Positions 28,901 to 41,531 are shown, counted from the stretch's first letter. The stretch: 64,000 nucleotides of DNA from Catellatospora sp. TT07R-123 (GCF_018327705.1 NZ_BNEM01000001.1:1550001-1614000); one strand, 5' to 3'. Numbers and translations are program-made. Notes: generated by a model not told the origin, from the sequence alone.

Positions 28901-31900
28901 GGCACACCGGCCGGGTGTGCGGCGATCGCGGCGGCCGTGGCCGGGTCGTCCAGCACCAGCAGCTCGGTGGCCCCGGGCAGGGCACCGGCGGTGGCCGTGT
29001 CCGTGATGACGCAGACGGGCGCGGAGTCGGCGACGATGTGCCGCAGCCGAGCGGGCGGGGACGCCGTGTCCAGCGGCACGTAGCAGCCCCCGGCCTTCAC
29101 CACGGCGAGCACCGCGACGACCAGGTCCAGGCCGCGCGGCAGGGCGAGGGCGACCCGGCTCTCCGGGCGTACGCCCCGGGCCAGCAGCTCCCGGGCCAGC
29201 CGGTCGGCGCGGGCGTCGAGCTCGGCGTAGGTCAGGCGCCGGTCGCCGGCGGAGACGGCGGTGCGGGCCGGGTCGGCGTCGGCCGCCGCGTACGCCTGCG
29301 CCAGCGACGCCACCCCGGGTGGCGCGACGGTCGCGGTGGCCGCCGGAGAAAGGTCGTTCAGCTCGGCGACGGTGCCGGTCGGTTCGGTCAGCAGCCGGTC
29401 GATGATGTGCTCCACCCGGTCGAGGAGCTGCCGCGCCCGGTCGGCGCCGATCAGCTCGCAGTCGTACACGATCTCCAGGGTCAGCCGCTCGCCGGGGAAG
29501 GCCACCAGCGCGAGCGGGTAGTGCGGCGCGTCGGTGCCGGTGAACCCGCGCACCCGCAGGCCCGACGCGCCCGGGGTGCCGTCGACGGCCGGGAAGTTCT
29601 CCACCACGACGATCGTGTCGAAGAACTCGCGCACCCCGGCCAGCCGCGCCAGCTCGCCGAGCCCGGCGTGCTGCACGTCGAGCAGGTCGGTGAGCTGCTC
29701 CTGGAGCCCGGCGACCACCTCGCCGAGCGGCTGGTCGGCCCGCCACGCCATCGGGACGGGGATGGTGTTGATGAGCAGGCCGACGATCGACTCGACGCCG
29801 GGCAGCTGCCCGCCTCGGCCGGAGACGGTCGAGCCGAACACGACCCGGTCCCGGTCGAGCAGCTGCCCGAGCAGCAGCCCCCACGCGGCGTGCAGCAGCG
29901 TCGACACGGTCACGCCGTGGCGCCGCGCGGCGGCGGCGACCTGCTCGGTGCGCTGCGGCGACAGGCCGGCCGACACGCTGTCGTGCCAGCCCACCTCGCC
30001 GGACGTGCCGACCAGCAGCGTCGGCACCGCCCCGGCCAGCGCGCGGGCCCAGGTGTCGCGGACCACCGCCGGGTCCTGCGCGAGCACGGACTCGACGTGG
30101 TCGCGGAAGGTGACCGCCGGGGCGGGCAGCTCGGCGCCGCCGCGCTCGTACGAGGCGATGACGTCGGCGAAGACCAGCGGGTACGACCAGCCGTCGGCGA
30201 CGATGTGGTGCATCGTCTCGATGAGGCGGTGCTCGGTCGGGCTCAGCGACACCAGCGTGTACCGCACCAGCGGCGCCTGGGCCAGGTCGAACGGCTCGGC
30301 CAGCGCCGCCGCCGCGATCCGGGCCAGTTCCGCGTCCGGGTCCGGGGCGCCGCCGAGGTCGAACGCCTGCCACGGCAGCTCGACGTCGGCGGCGATGACC
30401 TGCGCGATCCGGCCGTCGGACAGCTCGGCGAAGGATGCCCGCAGGGCGTCGTGGCGGCGCACCGTCGCCGCGACCGCGGCCCTCAGCACGGCTGGGTCCA
30501 GCGCCCCGCCGAGCTCGGCGACCTGCTGCACCCGGTAGGTGTCCACCTCCGACTCGGCATAGGCGGCGTGGAAGTACATGCCCTGCTGGAGCGGCAGCAG
30601 CGGCAGGATGTCGCGCACCCGGCCGCTCGGGGCGAGCCGGTCCACGTCGGCCTGGGTGAGCGCGACCAGCGGGAAGTCCGACGGGGTGTGCCCGTCGAGG
30701 CCGGTGCAGCGGGTCAGCGCGGTCAGCGCCGCCAGCCACAGCCGGGCCAGCTCCCGTACGTCGTCCTCGCCCATCAGCCCCGCCGGCCAGCTCAGCGTCG
30801 CGGACAGGACCGGGCCGTGCGGGCCGTCTTGCGCCTGCGCATTGACCTCCAGCGCCTGCGCCGGGTTGTCCGGGTGCACGCCCTCGTGCAGCACGCCGGT
30901 GGACTCGCCGCCGGTGAACCGGCCCAGGTAGTTGAACAGGATGCGCGGCGGGCGCGGCCAGTGGCCCCCGGTCAGGTGGCGCAGCACGCCGTAGCCGAAA
31001 CCGCTGTCCGGCACGGCGCGCAGCTGCTCCTTGACCGCGCGGGCGGCTCCGGCCAGGGCCGGTCCGGCCGCCTCGACCTCGGCCCAGCCGACCGTGCCCG
31101 GGTCGAGCGCGACCGGGTGGATCACGGTGAACCAGCCGACCGTCCGCGACAGGTCGGCGTCGGCGGCGCCGACGTGCCCGCCGTCGCGGCCGTGCCCCTC
31201 CAGGTTGACCAGCACCGGCGTGTCCGCCCCGGACCCGGTCCAGCCGGGGCGCGGGGTGGCCCGCCACTGCCGTACGGCCAGCGCGAACGCGGTCAGCAGC
31301 CCGTCGTTGACCCCGCCCCGCAGCGCGGCCGGGACGGCGGTGAGCAGGGCGGTGCTGACGTCGGCGGCCAACGTGACCGTCACCGAGCGGACCGTGGCGG
31401 CGGTGTCGCGCGCCGGATCGAGCTCGCGTACGCCGAACAGCGGGTCCGGGGTGTCCAGCACCGCCCGCCAGTACGGCTCCTGCGCGGCGTACCGGCCGGT
31501 GTCGGCGACGGCGCGCACCCGCGCGGCCCAGTCCTGGAACCGGACCGGCACCGGCGGCAGCGCCGCGTCCCGGCCGTCGCGCACGGCGGCGCAGGCACGG
31601 GCCAGGTCGTCGGCGATGATCCGCCACGACACCCCGTCGACGACCAGGTGGTGCACGCTGAGCAGCAGGTGCGACGGCCGCCGCGGCCCCTCGTCGAACC
31701 AGGTCGCGGCGGCCATGTGGCCCGCATGGGCGTCCAGCCGGGACGCGAGCGCGTCGACCGCCCCGTCCAGCCGGGCCGGGGGCGCGCCTTCGACCACGGT
31801 CAGGTCCGGCTCGAACACCGCCCCGACCCGCAGCACGTCCCCGTCGACGCGGACCCGCAGCAGGTCGTGGCACCGGCCCAGCGCCCGCAGCACCGCGCCG

Positions 31901-34900
31901 ACCCCGGCGCGGTCCAGCCCGGCCGGAACCGGCAGCAGCATCGTCTGGTGGAACCGCGACAGCGGGGTGGCCGCCTGGAACGTCTCGGCCAGCATCGGCG
32001 TGAGCGGCACGGTCCCGTCCCCGGCGACCGGCGCGAGCGCGGGCGCGGCCGGGGCGGCGGCGACGGTGGCCGCCAGCGCCCGCACGGTGCGGCGGCGGAA
32101 CACGTCGCGCGGGGTGACGTGCAGGCCCGCCTGCCGGGCGCGGGCGGCAGCCGCGATCGAGGAGATGCTGTCGCCGCCGACGGTGAAGAAGTCGTCGTCG
32201 ATGCCGACCCGGGGCAGGGCCAGCACGTCGGCGTAGATCGCGCACAGGGTGCGTTCGGCGTCGGTGCGCGGCTGCGCGGTCGCGCCGGTGTCGGGGACGG
32301 CCGCCTCCGGCAGCGCGGCGGTGTCGAGCTTGCCGTTGACGGTCAGCGGCAGCACCGGCACGGTCGCGTAGCGCTGCGGCACCATGTAGCCGGGCAGCCG
32401 CTCGGCCAGCGCGTCGCGCAGCCCGGCCAGGAACACCCCGTCGGCGGCGCCGGTCGGCACGACGTACGCGGCCAGCCGCTTGCGGCCGGTGACCGGGTCC
32501 TCCAGCTGCGCCACCACGGCCGCCTGGCGTACGCCGGGCAGCCCCGACAGGGCCGTCTCGATCTCGCCGAGCTCGACCCGGTATCCCCGGATCTTCACCT
32601 GGTCGTCGGTGCGGCCGAGGAAGTCCAGGTGCCCGTCGGGGCGCAGCCGCACCAGGTCGCCGGTGCGGTACATGCGCCCGCCCGGCACGTTCGGGTCGGC
32701 GGTGAACCGGGACGCGGTCAGGCCGGTCGCGTCGAGGTAGCCGTGCGCCAGGCCCGCCCCGGCGATGTACAGCTCACCGGCCGTCCCAGCGTGCACCGGG
32801 CGCAGCCACGGGTCCAGCACGTACGCGCGGGTGTTCCAGATCGGGCGGCCGACCGTGCTGGTCGCGCTCTCGTCGGTGCCCGCGCCGAGGGTGTTGATGG
32901 TGTACTCGGTCGGCCCGTACAGGTTGTAGCCGATCGGGCCGCCGGGCCGGCGCAGCCGCTGCCACACGGCGTCGCTGACCGCCTCCCCGCCGAGCAGCAC
33001 CAGGCTCGGCGGATACCCGGCCGGGTCGAGCAGCCCCTCCTCGAACAGGTGGTGGGCGTAGGTCGGCGTCACGTTGACCACGTCCACGCGGTGCTCGCGG
33101 CAGTACGCGACCAGCGCGGTCGCGTCGCGGCGCAGCTCCTCGTCGCACACGTGCACCTCGTGGCCCTCGACGAGCCAGAGCAGCTCCTCCCACGACATGT
33201 CGAAGGAGAACGACACCGTGTGCGCGATCCGCAGCCGGCCGCGCCCGGCCGCGCGGGCCCGCGCCACCGCCGGGTCGAAGATCTCGGCCCGATGGTTGAG
33301 CTGCATGTTCGTCAGCCCCCGGTACGGCGTCACCACGCCCTTCGGCCGACCGGTGGAACCGGACGTGTAGATGACGTACGCCGGGGCGTCCAGCGAGCCG
33401 GGCCCCGGGTCGGCCGGGGGCCCGTCCGGCAGCGCCGCCAGCTCGGCCGCGAGCTCCGGGGTGTCCAGCTGAAGGGCCTGCCCGCCGAGGTCGCGCTGCC
33501 GCGCCGCCAGCTCGGCGGCGCCGGTGGTGCACAGCAGCAGCGCGGGCCGGGCGTCGGCGAGCATGTCGGCCAGGCGCGCCACCGGGTGGTCCAGGTCCAT
33601 CGGCAGGTACGCCGCCCCGCAGCGCAGCACCGCGAACAGCGACACCACCATCTCCACGCCGCGCGGCAGCCCCAGCGCCACGACCGTGCCCGCCCCGGCC
33701 CCCCGCCCGCGCAGCAGCCGCGCGGCCCGGTCGACCTCGGCGTCGAGCTCGGCGTAGGTCAGCGACCGGGCGCCGAACACCAGCGCGGTGTCGCCCGGGA
33801 TCAGTGCGGCCCGCTGCGCGAGCAGGTCCGCGATGGACGCCTCCGGCAGCGCGTGCTCGGTGGCGGCCCAGTCGCGGCGCAGCCGCTGCGCCTCGGCGTC
33901 CAGCACCGGGTCGAGCTGCCCGACCGGCACGTCGAGGCTGTCGGCGACCCGGGTCAGCAGCCGCAGGAAGCGGTCGAGCTGGCGCCGGGCGTCGGCCGCC
34001 CCGATGACGTCGGGCCGGAACTCCAGCTTGACGTGCAGGTTCGCCCCGGGCGTGACCACCCAGGTGTACGGGTAGTGCGTGGTGTCGGTGTAGCCGACCC
34101 CGGTGATGCCGTGCTGCTGCTCCAGGTCGGCGAAGGTGTCGTCGGCCAGGAAGTTCTGGAGCACGAACAGGGTGTCGAACAGCTGGTCGTGGCCGGTGGC
34201 GCGGTGGATGTCGCCCAGCCCGAGGTGCTCGTGCGGGGCCAGCCGCAGCCGGTCCTGCTGGGCGCGCAGGGCCAGCTGCGCCACCGTCTCGGCGGGCGCC
34301 GGACTCACCCGGACCGGCACGGTGTTGAGGAACAGGCCGATGGTGTGCTCGATGCCGGGCAGCTCGGTGGGGCGCCCGGCGACGGTGGTGCCGAAGACGA
34401 CGTCGGTGCGGCCGGACTCGTACCCGAGCAGCAGGCCGAGCACGGCGGTGAGCAGCGAGTGCAGGGTGACCCCGCGCCGCTGGGCCTGCTCCCGCAGCCG
34501 CAGCGTGACCGCCGACGGCAGGGCCGCCAGCAGCCGGTGCGACGGCAGCGGTTCGCGGCCGACGGCGGCCGGGCACAGCAGCGTCGGCTCGGTGACGCCC
34601 GCGAGCTCGCCGCGCCACGCGGCGACGGCGGCGTCCTGGTCGCGTCCGGCCAGCCAGGTCAGGTATTCGGGGAACCCGTTGCCGGCGGGCGGCAGGCCGC
34701 CGGCGGCACCGGCGGAGGCGTACCGGGCGAACAGGTCGCGCAGCACCAGCTCGCGCGACCAGCCGTCCCAGAGCAGGAAGTGCGCGGTCAGCAGGAGCTG
34801 GTCGCGGCCGTCGGGCAGGCGGACGGCGGTGAGCCGGATCAGCGGCGGCCGGGTCAGGTCGAACGGCTCGCCGAGGTCGGCCTCGTGCAGGCGGGCCAGG

Positions 34901-37900
34901 GCGGCGTCGAGGTCGGCGCCGTCCAAGCCGGACAGGTCGGCGACGGCCACGGCCGGGTCGAGCTCGGCGGCGATGTACTGCACCGGGGTGTCGCCCCCGA
35001 ACCCGGCGCGCAGCGTCGGGTGGGCCGCCAGCAGCGACGCGAACGCCGCCCGCAGCCGGTCCACGTCGAGCCGTCGGTCGAGGTCGAAGACGTTCTGGGC
35101 GATGTAGGTGTTGGCGCCGTCGGCGTACGCGGCCTGGTAGTAGACGCCGCGCTGGAGTGGCGACAGGGCCCAGATGGTCTGCACCGGCACCGGCGCCGCC
35201 GCCACGATGCGGTCGATCTCGGCCTGGTCCAGCCGCACCGTCTCCAGGTCGGCCGGGGTCAGCGCGGCCGGGGCGGGCGCGGCCGCCCCGGCCAGGCCCG
35301 CGTCGATCGCGGTGGCCGTACGCAGCCGGAACAGTGCCTCGACGGTCACCTCCAGGCTCTCGCGGGCCAGCCGGTTGACGACCCGGATCGCCAGGATGCT
35401 GTCGCCGCCGTGGGCGAAGAAGTCGTCGTCGGCACCGAGGTCGGTGCTGGCCAGCACCTCGGCCAGGTGGCGGCGGATCGTCTCGGCCCGGCGGGTGCGG
35501 GCCGCGCCGCCCGGTCGCGCGGCGGGCGCCGGGTCGGGCAGGGCCCGCCGGTCGCGCTTGCCGTTGGGCAGCAGCGGTATGCGTTCCAGCACCGTCACCG
35601 TCGCCGGGACCAGGTACGGCGGCAGCTCGGCGCGCAGCATCGTCCGCAGCGCGCCGGGGTCGAGGCGCTCGCCGGGCTCGGCCACGACGTAGGCGTGCAG
35701 CGCGTGCGTGCCCGCCCCCGTGCGGCGGGTCGCGGCCACGGCCTCGGCGACGCCGATGCGGCGGACCAGGGCCGCCTCCACTTCGGCCAGCTCCACCCGG
35801 TACCCGTTGATCTTGATCTGGTCGTCGGTGCGGCCCAGGAACTCGACCTGCCCCGACGGCGTGAGCCGCCCCCGGTCGCCGGTGCGGTAGAGCCGCTGCC
35901 CGGCCGTGAACGGGTCGGCCACGAACCGGGCCGCCGTCCCGCCGCCCTGCCCCAGGTAGCCCCGGGCCAGCTGCACCCCGCCGACGTAGACCTCGCCGAC
36001 CCCGCCCGGCGCCACCAGATCGAGGGTCTCGTCCAGCAGCAGCACCCGGGTGCCCGGCACGGGCGTGCCCAGCGGCACCGGGCCGTCGTCCACCGTGGTC
36101 ACGTCGGCCGTGAGCACGTCGCCGACGACCTCGCTGGAGCCGTACGAGTTGACGATCCGCGCCCGCGGCGACGCCGCCGCCAGCGCCCGTACCGTGTCGG
36201 CGTCCAGGGCCTCCCCGGACAGCAGCCAACGCCGCACGCCGGGCAGCGGGTTCTCGGCCAGCGCCGCGGCCAGGCTCGGCACCGCCAGCAGCTGCGTCGC
36301 GCCGCTGTCGGCCGTCAGCCGGGCCAGCGCGGCGCCGTCGGCGGCGGTCCGCTCGGTCGCGATCACCATGGTCGCGCCCGCGACCAGGCCGCCGAGCAGC
36401 TCGGTGGTGCCGTCGATGAAGCTCGGCGAGCTCTTGGCCACCCGGACGTCGGGGGCGCCGGCCTCGGCCGACCACTGCTCGGCCGCCCAGGCCAGCCGGT
36501 TGGCCAGCCCGCCGTGGGTGCCGACGACGGCCTTGGGCCGCCCGGTGGACCCGCTGGTGTAGACGACGGACACGGCGTCGTCCGGGTCGGGCTCGAACAG
36601 GTCCCCGATCGGGGCGCCCGCCGCCGCGACCCGCACCGTGTGCTGCGGCAGCCCGTGCGGGGGCAGCGTACGGGCGGTCGCCTCGTCGGTCAGCACCGCC
36701 ACCGGCCGCGCGTCGTCGAGCATGAACTCGATCCGCCCCGCCGGATACGCCGGGTCCACCGGCAGGTACGCCGCCCCGGCCCTGGCCACGGCCAGCAGCG
36801 CGGCGGCCAGGTCGACGCCCCGGCCGACCGCGACGGCGACGACGTCGCCCCGGCCCACCCCGTGACGGCGCAGGTGCCCGGCCACCCGGTCGACCCGGGC
36901 CGCCAGCTGGGCATAGCTCAGCGCGGTGGCGCCGCAGACCACGGCGGCCCGGTCCGGTGCCGCCGCGACCGCCCGCGCGAACTGCGCGAGCACGCCGGGC
37001 TGCGCGGCGCGCGGATTGCCGGACGCGGCCAGCAGCTCCGTACGCTGCTCGGCGGGCACGAGGCTCACCTGCCCGACCGGGCGGGCCGGGTCGTCGGCGA
37101 GCGCGGCCAGCAGCAGCGCGTACTGGTCCAGCAGCGTCCGCGCGGCGGCGGGGTCCACTGCCGACAGGTCGTGGGTGAGCAGCAGGTCGAGGTGCCGCCC
37201 CGGCTTGGCCATCAGGGTGACCGGGTAGTGCGGCGCCTCGACGGTCTCGACGCCGGTCACGCGCAGGTCGCCGACCTGCTCGAACGCGGCCGGGTAGTTC
37301 TCGATGACGACGAGGGTGTCGAACAGGTCCGCGACGCCGGTCCGGCGGTGGATGCGGCGCAGCGCCACGTGCTCGTGCTCCGTCAGCGCGGTCTGGGCCC
37401 GCGCGGCCCGGGACACGGCGTCGATCAGCGGTTCCGCCGGAGTCCACCGGACCCGGGCCGGGACGGTGTTGACCAGCAGCCCGATGATGTCGTCGAGGCC
37501 GTCGGTGTCGCCGGAGCGGCCGGAGACGGTCAGGCCGACGACGGCGTCGCCGCTGCCGGTGCGGCGGCCGACCAGCAGACCCCATACGGCGGTGAGCAGG
37601 CCGCTGACGGTGATCCCGTGCCGCCGGGCGAGGGTGCGCAACCGCTCGGTCAGCTCGGCGGGCACGGCCCGCGCGATCCGGGCGTAGCCGTCGCCGCCGC
37701 CGGTCAGCGCCGAGGCCAGCCGGGTCGGGCCGGTGACTCCGGACAGTGCCGCGGCCCAGGCGTCGGCGCCCCGGTCGGTGTCCAGCCCGGCCACGGCGCG
37801 CAGGAACGTGTCGTAGCCGACGGGGACCGGCAGCGGCTGCCGCTCGTGCAGGGCCAGCAGCTCGCGCAGCATCAGCGGCACCGACCAGCCGTCGGCGAGC

Positions 37901-40900
37901 AGGTGGTGCACGGTGTGCACCAGGGTGTGCCGCCCGTCGCCGAGCCGGGCCAGCACGAACCGCATCGCGGGCGGGTCGGCCAGGTCGAACGGGGTGGTGC
38001 GGTCGGCGTCGGCGGCCTCGTCCAGCAGCCGGGCGGCGGTGTCGCCGTCCAGGCCGGACAGGTCGAGGTCGCGCCACCGCAGGCGGTGGCCCGCGACGAC
38101 GGCGACCGTGCGCCCGTCGCGCAGCGTACGCAGCCCCGAGGCCAGGTGCGGGTGGCGGGCCAGCAGGCCTTCGGCGGCGCCGCGCAGCCGGGCCGGGTCC
38201 ACGGGCCCGTCGAGCCGGATGCGCTGCTGCACCACGTACGGGTCGGCGCCGGTCGCGGTGCGGGCGTGGAAGTACAGGCCTTCCTGGAGCGGTGACAGCG
38301 GCAGCACGGCACGCAGGCCCGGCACGGCGGCGTCCAGGTCGGCGACGTCCTCGGTGGTCAGGGCGGCCAGCGGGAAGTCCGACGGGGTGTGCCCGGCCAC
38401 GCCCGGGTCGGCGGCGATCGCGGTGAGCGTGCCCGTCCAGGCACGGGCCAGCTCGGCGACGCGCTCGGCGGTGAGCAGGTGCCCGGCCCAGCTGAACCGG
38501 GCGCGCAGCACCGGGCCGTCGGCGGTGTCGACGGCGACGGCGTTGACCTCCAGCACCCGGGCCAGCGGCAGCGCCGGATCGCGGCGCTCCACGACGATGT
38601 CGCCGCCGTCCAGGGCCGCGAACGGCCCGGAGTCGGCGGCGCTGAACCGGCCGAGGTAGTGGAACAGCACCTGCGGTGCGGCGGACAGCTCCGGCCGGTG
38701 GCCCAGGTGGCGCAGGGCCCCGTAGCTCAGCCCCCGGTGCGGGATCGCGCGCAGCTGCTCCTTGACGGCGCGGACCGCCGCGCCCAGGTCGCCGACCGGG
38801 CCCGGGTCGACGGCGAACGGGTACAGGGTGGTGAACCAGCCGAACGTGCGCGACAGGTCGGTCTCGCCGGGCAGCACGTCCTCGCGGCCGTGCCCCTCCA
38901 GCTCCACCAGCATCGGCCCGTCGCCGCCGCGCCAGTCGCGCAGCGCCAGGGCGAACGCGGTCACCAGCCCGTCGTCGACCCCGCCGTGCACGGCCGCCGG
39001 GACCGCGCCGAGCAGGCGGGCCGAGACGTCCGGGGGCAGGGACACGGTCAGGTCGCGTTCGGTGGCGACGGTGTCGCGGGCCGGGTCGAGCGGCCGGCCG
39101 CCCAGGACCGGGTCGGGCGTGGCGCAGGTCCGCCGCCAGTATGGCTCCGCCTCGGCGAACACGCCGTCGCGGACCGCCTCGGTGAGCCGCCGCGCCCACT
39201 GCCGGAACGGCGTGCCGTCGCCGGGCAGGCGCACCGGCCGTCCCGCGCTCAGGTCGGCCCAGGCCGCCCGCAGGTCCTCCAGCAGCACCCGCAGCGACAC
39301 CCCGTCGACGACGACGTGGTGCACCGCCAGGATGAGCAGGCCTTCGGCGGGCCCGGCGGCGAGCCATACGGCGTCGAGCATCCGGCCGGCGGCCGGGTCG
39401 AGGCGGTTCGCGGCGGCGGTGGTCTCCCGGTCCAGCGTCTCGTCCAGGTCGGCCGGTGCCGGTGCGGCGAGGCGGGTGGTGAGCCCGGCGGCGGTGACCG
39501 ACCCGGCGGGCTGGACGGTCAGCGTCCAGCGGGGCGTGCCCGTGGCGCGGGTACGCAGCATCGGGTGGGCGGCCAGCACCGCGTCGAGCAGCAGGTGCAG
39601 CTGCTCCTCGGTGAGACCCGCCGGGGTGCGCAGCGTCATCGCCTGGAAGAAGCCGTGCACGGCCGGGCCGAGATCCTGGAGCCACTCCGTGATCGGGGTG
39701 GGCGGCACCGGGCCGTCGGCGTCGGCCGGGGTCGCGGCGCTGCCGGGGTCGACCGGGGTCACGGCCGGGGCGAGCGCGGCGGGCGTACGCCGGGCCAGGA
39801 TGTCGGCGGGCCGGACCAGGTATCCGGCCTGGCGGGCGCGGCGGACCACGCCGATGGCGGTGATGCTGTCGCCGCCGAGGGTGAGGAAGTCGTCGTCGGC
39901 GCTGATCCCGCCAACCCCGAGCACGTCGGCGAAGACGTCGCAGAGCAGCCGCTCGACCGGGCCGTCCGGGGCACGCCGGGGCGCCCGTTCGGGCGCCACC
40001 GGGTCCGGCAGCGCCCGGCGGTCGACCTTTCCGTTGGCGGTGACCGGGAAGGCGTCCAGGATGGTCACGGTGGCGGGCACCATGTACTCCGGCAGCCGCC
40101 CGGCGCACCAGGTGCGCAGCTGCTCGGCGGTGACCGGGGCGTCGGTGACGGCGTATCCGGCGAGCTGGGCGGCGGCGCCGCCGGTGTACACGACGACTGC
40201 GGCGCGGCGTACCGCCGGGTGCGCGGCCAGGACCGCCTCGACCTCCTCCAGCTCCAGCCGCATACCGCGGATCTTGACCTGGTTGTCGGCCCGGCCGACG
40301 AAGTCGAGGCTGCCGTCCGGCGCGATCCGGGCCAGGTCGCCGGTGCGGTACATCCGGGTGCCCCGGCCGTCGAACGGGTTGGCCACGAACCGCGCCCCGG
40401 TCAGCGACGGCGCGTTGACGTACCCGCGTCCGAGCAGGAACCCGGCGGCGTAGAGCTCGCCGACCTCCCCGGCCGGCACCGGCTCCAGCCGCTCGTCCAG
40501 CACGTACAGCTGCGTGTACGGGTTGGCCCGCCCGATCGAGGTGGCGATGCGCTCGGCCTCGTCCCGGTAGATGACGTGCGAGACGCCGATGGTCGCCTCG
40601 GCGGGCCCGTAGCCGTGGTAGAGCGTGGTGGTGAGCTGGCGCCGGAACCGCTCGAACAGCTCGGGGGTGAGCACCTCGCCGCCGCACCACACGTGGCGCA
40701 GCCCGTCGAGCAGGGTGGTGCCCCGCGACATCTCCAGCAGCACGTCCAGCATGGACGAGACCAGGTAGACGAAGGTCACCCGCTCGCGGGAGACCAGGTC
40801 GAGCAGGTAGTGCGGGTCGCGCTCGCCGCCGGGGTCGGCGACCACGACGTAGCCGCCGCTGACCAGCGGCAGCAGGATCTCGTTGACGGAGATGTCGAAC

Positions 40901-41526
40901 GCCAGCGGGGCCTTGAACAGCGACGCGTCGCCGGGGCCGAAGTGGAGGATCTGCTCGACCTGCCACAGCAGCCGGTTGCAGATCGCCTCGTGGCGGATCA
41001 TCGCGCCCTTGGGGCTGCCGGTGGAGCCGGAGGTGAAGATGACATACGCCAGCGCCGCGCCCTGAATGGGCAGGTGCAGGGGCTGGTCGGGCTGGTCCGC
41101 GTACGCCCAGGCGGCCAGGTCGACCTCGACCAGGTCGGCGGCGGGCACGTCCCGCGGGTGGCTCGGCGAGGCGATGACCAGGCGCGATCCGGCGTCGGCG
41201 CGGACCTTCCCCCGGCGCTGGGCGGGCCAGGCCGGGTCCACCGGCACGAACGCCCCGCCCGCCGCCATGATCGCCAGCACGGCGACGACCATCTCGGCGG
41301 AGCGGGGCGTGCTGACCGCGACCGTCTCCTCCGGACGCAGCCCCCGCTCGCGCAGGTGGTGCGCCAGTTGCCAGACCGTGGCGGCCAGTTCCGCGTACGT
41401 CAGCCGGGTCTGCCCGGCGACCAGGGCCAGTGCCCCCGGGGTGCGGGCCGCCTGGGCGGCGAACAGGTCCGGGACGGTCGTGATGGTACTGGGGACAGCG
41501 GAAAACTCGGCCACACCGAAGGTCAT
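19087..41526 (-). CDS. Six-module siderophore nonribosomal peptide synthetase
   Basis: 7479 residues, order A-T-E / C-A-T / C-A-T-E / C-A-T-E / C-A-T / C-A-T-TE. Carrier serines: 554, 2043, 3120, 4623, 6141 and 7182. Thioesterase GWSFGG with Ser7312. Adenylation codes read by eye: DINYWGGIGK (fhOrn), a beta-amino-acid-type code with Asp shifted to position 236 (beta-Ala), DMENLGLINK (hOrn), DFWNVGMVHK (Thr), DMENLGLINK (hOrn), DILQLGLVWK (Gly). The first, third, fourth and fifth resemble those of coelichelin synthetase CchH. Predicted product: D-fhOrn-betaAla-D-hOrn-D-aThr-hOrn-Gly. ATG 41526 lies 5 bases after an iron box, with no clear Shine-Dalgarno sequence, so translation may be leaderless or coupled to the exporter gene. 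The cluster has no acyltransferase, so the hydroxamates other than formyl must come from the peptide bonds themselves. Confidence 0.97.
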   Translation of the reverse strand: MTFGVAEFSAVPSTITTVPDLFAAQAARTPGALALVAGQTRLTYAELAATVWQLAHHLRERGLRPEETVAVSTPRSAEMVVAVLAIMAAGGAFVPVDPAWPAQRRGKVRADAGSRLVIASPSHPRDVPAADLVEVDLAAWAYADQPDQPLHLPIQGAALAYVIFTSGSTGSPKGAMIRHEAICNRLLWQVEQILHFGPGDASLFKAPLAFDISVNEILLPLVSGGYVVVADPGGERDPHYLLDLVSRERVTFVYLVSSMLDVLLEMSRGTTLLDGLRHVWCGGEVLTPELFERFRRQLTTTLYHGYGPAEATIGVSHVIYRDEAERIATSIGRANPYTQLYVLDERLEPVPAGEVGELYAAGFLLGRGYVNAPSLTGARFVANPFDGRGTRMYRTGDLARIAPDGSLDFVGRADNQVKIRGMRLELEEVEAVLAAHPAVRRAAVVVYTGGAAAQLAGYAVTDAPVTAEQLRTWCAGRLPEYMVPATVTILDAFPVTANGKVDRRALPDPVAPERAPRRAPDGPVERLLCDVFADVLGVGGISADDDFLTLGGDSITAIGVVRRARQAGYLVRPADILARRTPAALAPAVTPVDPGSAATPADADGPVPPTPITEWLQDLGPAVHGFFQAMTLRTPAGLTEEQLHLLLDAVLAAHPMLRTRATGTPRWTLTVQPAGSVTAAGLTTRLAAPAPADLDETLDRETTAAANRLDPAAGRMLDAVWLAAGPAEGLLILAVHHVVVDGVSLRVLLEDLRAAWADLSAGRPVRLPGDGTPFRQWARRLTEAVRDGVFAEAEPYWRRTCATPDPVLGGRPLDPARDTVATERDLTVSLPPDVSARLLGAVPAAVHGGVDDGLVTAFALALRDWRGGDGPMLVELEGHGREDVLPGETDLSRTFGWFTTLYPFAVDPGPVGDLGAAVRAVKEQLRAIPHRGLSYGALRHLGHRPELSAAPQVLFHYLGRFSAADSGPFAALDGGDIVVERRDPALPLARVLEVNAVAVDTADGPVLRARFSWAGHLLTAERVAELARAWTGTLTAIAADPGVAGHTPSDFPLAALTTEDVADLDAAVPGLRAVLPLSPLQEGLYFHARTATGADPYVVQQRIRLDGPVDPARLRGAAEGLLARHPHLASGLRTLRDGRTVAVVAGHRLRWRDLDLSGLDGDTAARLLDEAADADRTTPFDLADPPAMRFVLARLGDGRHTLVHTVHHLLADGWSVPLMLRELLALHERQPLPVPVGYDTFLRAVAGLDTDRGADAWAAALSGVTGPTRLASALTGGGDGYARIARAVPAELTERLRTLARRHGITVSGLLTAVWGLLVGRRTGSGDAVVGLTVSGRSGDTDGLDDIIGLLVNTVPARVRWTPAEPLIDAVSRAARAQTALTEHEHVALRRIHRRTGVADLFDTLVVIENYPAAFEQVGDLRVTGVETVEAPHYPVTLMAKPGRHLDLLLTHDLSAVDPAAARTLLDQYALLLAALADDPARPVGQVSLVPAEQRTELLAASGNPRAAQPGVLAQFARAVAAAPDRAAVVCGATALSYAQLAARVDRVAGHLRRHGVGRGDVVAVAVGRGVDLAAALLAVARAGAAYLPVDPAYPAGRIEFMLDDARPVAVLTDEATARTLPPHGLPQHTVRVAAAGAPIGDLFEPDPDDAVSVVYTSGSTGRPKAVVGTHGGLANRLAWAAEQWSAEAGAPDVRVAKSSPSFIDGTTELLGGLVAGATMVIATERTAADGAALARLTADSGATQLLAVPSLAAALAENPLPGVRRWLLSGEALDADTVRALAAASPRARIVNSYGSSEVVGDVLTADVTTVDDGPVPLGTPVPGTRVLLLDETLDLVAPGGVGEVYVGGVQLARGYLGQGGGTAARFVADPFTAGQRLYRTGDRGRLTPSGQVEFLGRTDDQIKINGYRVELAEVEAALVRRIGVAEAVAATRRTGAGTHALHAYVVAEPGERLDPGALRTMLRAELPPYLVPATVTVLERIPLLPNGKRDRRALPDPAPAARPGGAARTRRAETIRRHLAEVLASTDLGADDDFFAHGGDSILAIRVVNRLARESLEVTVEALFRLRTATAIDAGLAGAAAPAPAALTPADLETVRLDQAEIDRIVAAAPVPVQTIWALSPLQRGVYYQAAYADGANTYIAQNVFDLDRRLDVDRLRAAFASLLAAHPTLRAGFGGDTPVQYIAAELDPAVAVADLSGLDGADLDAALARLHEADLGEPFDLTRPPLIRLTAVRLPDGRDQLLLTAHFLLWDGWSRELVLRDLFARYASAGAAGGLPPAGNGFPEYLTWLAGRDQDAAVAAWRGELAGVTEPTLLCPAAVGREPLPSHRLLAALPSAVTLRLREQAQRRGVTLHSLLTAVLGLLLGYESGRTDVVFGTTVAGRPTELPGIEHTIGLFLNTVPVRVSPAPAETVAQLALRAQQDRLRLAPHEHLGLGDIHRATGHDQLFDTLFVLQNFLADDTFADLEQQHGITGVGYTDTTHYPYTWVVTPGANLHVKLEFRPDVIGAADARRQLDRFLRLLTRVADSLDVPVGQLDPVLDAEAQRLRRDWAATEHALPEASIADLLAQRAALIPGDTALVFGARSLTYAELDAEVDRAARLLRGRGAGAGTVVALGLPRGVEMVVSLFAVLRCGAAYLPMDLDHPVARLADMLADARPALLLCTTGAAELAARQRDLGGQALQLDTPELAAELAALPDGPPADPGPGSLDAPAYVIYTSGSTGRPKGVVTPYRGLTNMQLNHRAEIFDPAVARARAAGRGRLRIAHTVSFSFDMSWEELLWLVEGHEVHVCDEELRRDATALVAYCREHRVDVVNVTPTYAHHLFEEGLLDPAGYPPSLVLLGGEAVSDAVWQRLRRPGGPIGYNLYGPTEYTINTLGAGTDESATSTVGRPIWNTRAYVLDPWLRPVHAGTAGELYIAGAGLAHGYLDATGLTASRFTADPNVPGGRMYRTGDLVRLRPDGHLDFLGRTDDQVKIRGYRVELGEIETALSGLPGVRQAAVVAQLEDPVTGRKRLAAYVVPTGAADGVFLAGLRDALAERLPGYMVPQRYATVPVLPLTVNGKLDTAALPEAAVPDTGATAQPRTDAERTLCAIYADVLALPRVGIDDDFFTVGGDSISSIAAAARARQAGLHVTPRDVFRRRTVRALAATVAAAPAAPALAPVAGDGTVPLTPMLAETFQAATPLSRFHQTMLLPVPAGLDRAGVGAVLRALGRCHDLLRVRVDGDVLRVGAVFEPDLTVVEGAPPARLDGAVDALASRLDAHAGHMAAATWFDEGPRRPSHLLLSVHHLVVDGVSWRIIADDLARACAAVRDGRDAALPPVPVRFQDWAARVRAVADTGRYAAQEPYWRAVLDTPDPLFGVRELDPARDTAATVRSVTVTLAADVSTALLTAVPAALRGGVNDGLLTAFALAVRQWRATPRPGWTGSGADTPVLVNLEGHGRDGGHVGAADADLSRTVGWFTVIHPVALDPGTVGWAEVEAAGPALAGAARAVKEQLRAVPDSGFGYGVLRHLTGGHWPRPPRILFNYLGRFTGGESTGVLHEGVHPDNPAQALEVNAQAQDGPHGPVLSATLSWPAGLMGEDDVRELARLWLAALTALTRCTGLDGHTPSDFPLVALTQADVDRLAPSGRVRDILPLLPLQQGMYFHAAYAESEVDTYRVQQVAELGGALDPAVLRAAVAATVRRHDALRASFAELSDGRIAQVIAADVELPWQAFDLGGAPDPDAELARIAAAALAEPFDLAQAPLVRYTLVSLSPTEHRLIETMHHIVADGWSYPLVFADVIASYERGGAELPAPAVTFRDHVESVLAQDPAVVRDTWARALAGAVPTLLVGTSGEVGWHDSVSAGLSPQRTEQVAAAARRHGVTVSTLLHAAWGLLLGQLLDRDRVVFGSTVSGRGGQLPGVESIVGLLINTIPVPMAWRADQPLGEVVAGLQEQLTDLLDVQHAGLGELARLAGVREFFDTIVVVENFPAVDGTPGASGLRVRGFTGTDAPHYPLALVAFPGERLTLEIVYDCELIGADRARQLLDRVEHIIDRLLTEPTGTVAELNDLSPAATATVAPPGVASLAQAYAAADADPARTAVSAGDRRLTYAELDARADRLARELLARGVRPESRVALALPRGLDLVVAVLAVVKAGGCYVPLDTASPPARLRHIVADSAPVCVITDTATAGALPGATELLVLDDPATAAAIAAHPAGVPQAAASGPDGAAYVIYTSGSTGLPKGVVITHGDVLALFGAGRQRFTFGPDDVWTLFHSIAFDFSVWELWGALLHGAHLVVVPEDVARDPHRFRRLLSDERVTVLNQTPSAFYPLAAADEEADGELALRYVVFGGEALDLSRLRSWHDRRPAAPTLVNMYGITETCVHVSFRALAPADAHGDRGSLIGAALPGLRAHLLDERLEPVPDDTVGELYIAGDQLARGYHGRSALTATRFVADSGGGRLYRTGDLARRTPDGELVYVGRADDQVKIRGYRIELGEVEAAVLALPQVANAAVTVREDEPGRRRLVAYVVPRTGAPVDAESMRSALSAALPAYMVPAAYVPLAALPLTVNGKLDRAALPAPQPAAPAAPAADAAPTGADASTVDQLRALYAEVLRLPDAAVGADFFTLGGDSIIAIQLVNLARRRGLRISPREVFTLRTPEALAAACAPAQPVPQRAIAAEAAGDGVGEVALLPIVHRLAELGGRINRLHQAELLLTPAGLTNGQANALVGALVARHDALRLRLDRPDPLLWSLTVGAPDTAAPRVSTLDAAGLSDDDLAEMVRAVAEGAADSLDPDAGRLLWAVHFDRGPAQQGRLLLVVHHLAVDGVSWRVIGDDLRAGWDAVAAGRAPRLEPVGTSLRAYARTAAEQATRSDRLAEFGHWTATLAPGADLDPTAVTVGLTVGATREHRITVPAEVVAPLLTTVPARAGADVTQTLLAGLHLAVARWRSRRGLDPAAPLLVDLERHGREPLADDTDLSRTVGWFTAIAPVRLPGVTGGAAQVLASVRDTVSGVRDGGLGFGLLRHLNPRTAAALGRLGTPQLLFNYLGRFPVGGTADWDGAPEERVLHAAPDPDLGTPYLLEVNAACRDTAAGPELVAVLTYADEGLDVAGLAADWTAALADLAAGDDLLPAGVDAAEVARIAAAAGVRAEAVWPLSPLQEGLFFQARYAGDADVYVAQNVFDFATRLDAAALATAFAGLFGRHEATRLGFAAVTGRPVAFVGADLAFDVPVVDLSDDGGPDRLAGVLAADRAAPFDLARPPLARLTVLRLPGGRDRLLFTYHLLLWDGWSRELVLRELFDRYAAARDGRPEPVLAPPAARFGDYLSWLSRQDSAAATAAWTGHLAGLGEPTVLYPAAAGTAPVLATSLAHDLTAEQTQAVTDAARQAGVTLNALLSTALGLVLAHATGRAEAVFGTTVAGRPTELDGVDEVVGVFLNTVPALVRCAPGEPVAAVLRRVQDDRVALMPYEHLGLGAIHQALGRDVLFDSLYVLQNFLGDDTFTDLEQAHGIVDVSAVDATHYPLTWVVTPGRRLRLRLEHRSDVVPAEQAQALLDRLRQVLLAIAARPGSRVADLPLGLPGDVRELTGPPGPTPDRTIAELLAERALLVPERTALTCGAESLTYAELDRRVNRFARWLRAAGAGPEAIVALALPRSVAAVVALFGVLRCGAAYLPLELDHPDGRLTEMLADADPLLLVTTSAVAGRLAGAGVRTLLPDDAEAAFPDTPLTPAELGGFAPGTPGRLDHPAYVIYTSGSTGRPKGVVTPYRGLTNMQLNHRAEIFDPVVAAAGGRVLTIAHTVSFSFDMSWEELLWLVEGHHVHICDEQLRRDAMALVAYCRAHRVDVVNVTPTFAQHLLDAGLLDAAGHRPGLVLLGGEAVPQALWAALLAADVLGYNLYGPTEYTINTLGAGTADSATTTVGRPIRDTRVRILDGWLRPVPVGVPGELYISGAGLARGYLRRPGLSAARFTADPQAPGERMYRTGDLVRLRPDGHLDFLGRTDDQVKIRGYRVELGEIETALSGLAGVRQSAVLAAPDPAGGRRLVAYVVPDDPAADPADLVRDLADRLRDRLPGHLVPSAFAVVAALPLNVNGKLDTAALPPALPPRSGSRAAATPAEQALCELFAQALGLPEVGADDDFFALGGHSLIALRLLGLLRRDLGMEVSVRDLFDARTPARLAARTASAAAATEAVTAGARPARLPLSAAQERLWLLSQLEPESTAYHYPLTVRLGGAVDPAALAAALGDVAARHEALRTVIEVDADGPAQRILPEAPVELSVHHCSATAEALAEAVARPFDLAGQPPLRAVLFADPDADESVLLLVLHHLAMDEWSDRPLLSDLDTAYAARRAGTAPQFTPLPVQYADYALWQHRRLGDRTDRASRHARERAYWQQRLRALPPETALPADRPRALARSASAALTVAAELPAALVDRLRERASAVSASLFMALHATVATLLARHGAGPDVPIGSPVSGRGDDALADLVGFFVNTVVVRSDVGGRPTLGELLARARDTVLGAFDHAELPFQDVVEAVNPVRVPGRNPLFQVMLGVLRHPEGGDRLLGLPTLAAPAAEAAPKVDLNFTFVEDGPGRPVSVALEFDPDRFDPATARRLLDRLVLLVAAAGAEGEVRLDDVDLRTGADLAELGAWQDGGSPVAGPPPWLDAVRSHAARTPHAPAVTCGGTTLTYAGLEAASAVFARRLTGLGIGPESLVALMLPRSVDLLVALLGVVRAGAAYVPLDPAYPAPRLRFMLDDARPAAVVADAATRHLVADAGCPVVTVGSPGPAPAGSADVAVSPDAAAYVIYTSGSTGRPKGVAVTRGDVEAFLSAMDGAVPLGAGDRFLAVTTLSFDIAVLELLGTLRGGGHVVLADDVQARDPYLLADLVRAHGVTVLQATPGMWTMLTEADADLAGVRALVGGEALPVPLARELSRRAASVTNLYGPTEATVWATAAPVDAAWCTRPSIGRPLPGTTAYVLDERLRPVPPGVAGELYLGGAQVARGYLGRAGLTASRFTADPWSPGGRLYRTGDLARWSAAGELEYLGRTDHQLKVRGFRVELGEIESVAAACPAVSRAVAVAVPDAAGVPRIALYTATADAVVPPDLGGLLAERLPAYMLPSAVVALIRLPVTPNGKIDRAALPPVDFGSGPASTAPRTPTEQRVCALLADLLGLAEVGVDDDFFVLGGHSLLLVRLSAALRAAFGVAVPLSALLTQPTAAGMARLVQAPEPVGDALARVVALEPSGTRPAVFCLPPASGLSWPFAALKRYLPDTPLIGLQAPRLSRSSDLPTTLPALAAEYADHIEQAAPAGPVRLLGWSFGGAVAHETAVLLTERGRQVSFLGVLDTYLDRPVAVDSGPEALAELLRELGHEVPQSDLTVAVAARLLRERDPAMAAFTQAQVCTVVENYLDSDRLAGGWTPRPYPGELVFVEAARPTPGFPGGAGVAWSPYAGRVVVHPVASGHGELLDPGPLREWAALLAGYLGR
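22987..26151 (-). other. NRPS module 5: C*-A-T, N5-hydroxyornithine
   Basis: Residues about 5126-6180. C domain reads HLLLWDGWS: the second catalytic-motif His is Leu, parallel to module 3. A code DMENLGLINK again, with long stretches almost identical to the module 3 A domain. Carrier GGHSL (Ser6141). No epimerase. Confidence 0.87.
26152..30651 (-). other. NRPS module 4: C-A-T-E, threonine
   Basis: Residues about 3626-5125. Canonical C motif [10 protein letters not shown] code DFWNVGMVHK differs by one conservative change from the usual threonine code. Carrier GGDSI (Ser4623). E domain ([21 protein letters not shown] in place of EGHGR) would give D-allo-Thr, as in coelichelin. Confidence 0.87.
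30652..35211 (-). other. NRPS module 3: C*-A-T-E, N5-hydroxyornithine
   Basis: Residues about 2106-3625. The C domain reads HFLLWDGWS, so the second His of HHxxxDG is Phe. A code DMENLGLINK is the N5-hydroxyornithine code. Carrier GGDSI (Ser3120). E domain with [15 protein letters not shown] and NYLGRF should give the D residue. Confidence 0.87.
35212..38376 (-). other. NRPS module 2: C-A-T, predicted beta-alanine
   Basis: Residues about 1051-2105. C domain has HHLLADGWS. In the A domain the usual FDxSVxE is replaced by FIDGTTE, which puts Ile at position 235 and Asp at 236. Together with Ser301 and Asp331 (code about IDTLLSSGDK) this is the arrangement known for beta-alanine and other beta-amino acids. 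Carrier GGDSI (Ser2043). No epimerase, consistent with an achiral residue. Confidence 0.78.
38377..41526 (-). other. NRPS module 1: A-T-E, fhOrn starter
   Basis: Residues about 1-1050. A domain (A3 [14 protein letters not shown]5 GYGPAEATI) with code DINYWGGIGK, the N5-formyl-N5-hydroxyornithine code of coelichelin synthetase module 1. Carrier LGGDSI (Ser554). Epimerase with [15 protein letters not shown] and YLGRF. No condensation domain, so this loads the chain and converts fhOrn to the D form. Confidence 0.88.
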
Positions 41527-41531
41527 GTAGG

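Noticed and set aside
19156-38295. Plus-strand open frame of 6379 codons antisense to the NRPS
   Set aside because: It is a shadow of high third-position GC: its product is Arg/Gly/Gln/Pro-rich without domains, while the minus strand shows every NRPS motif in order.
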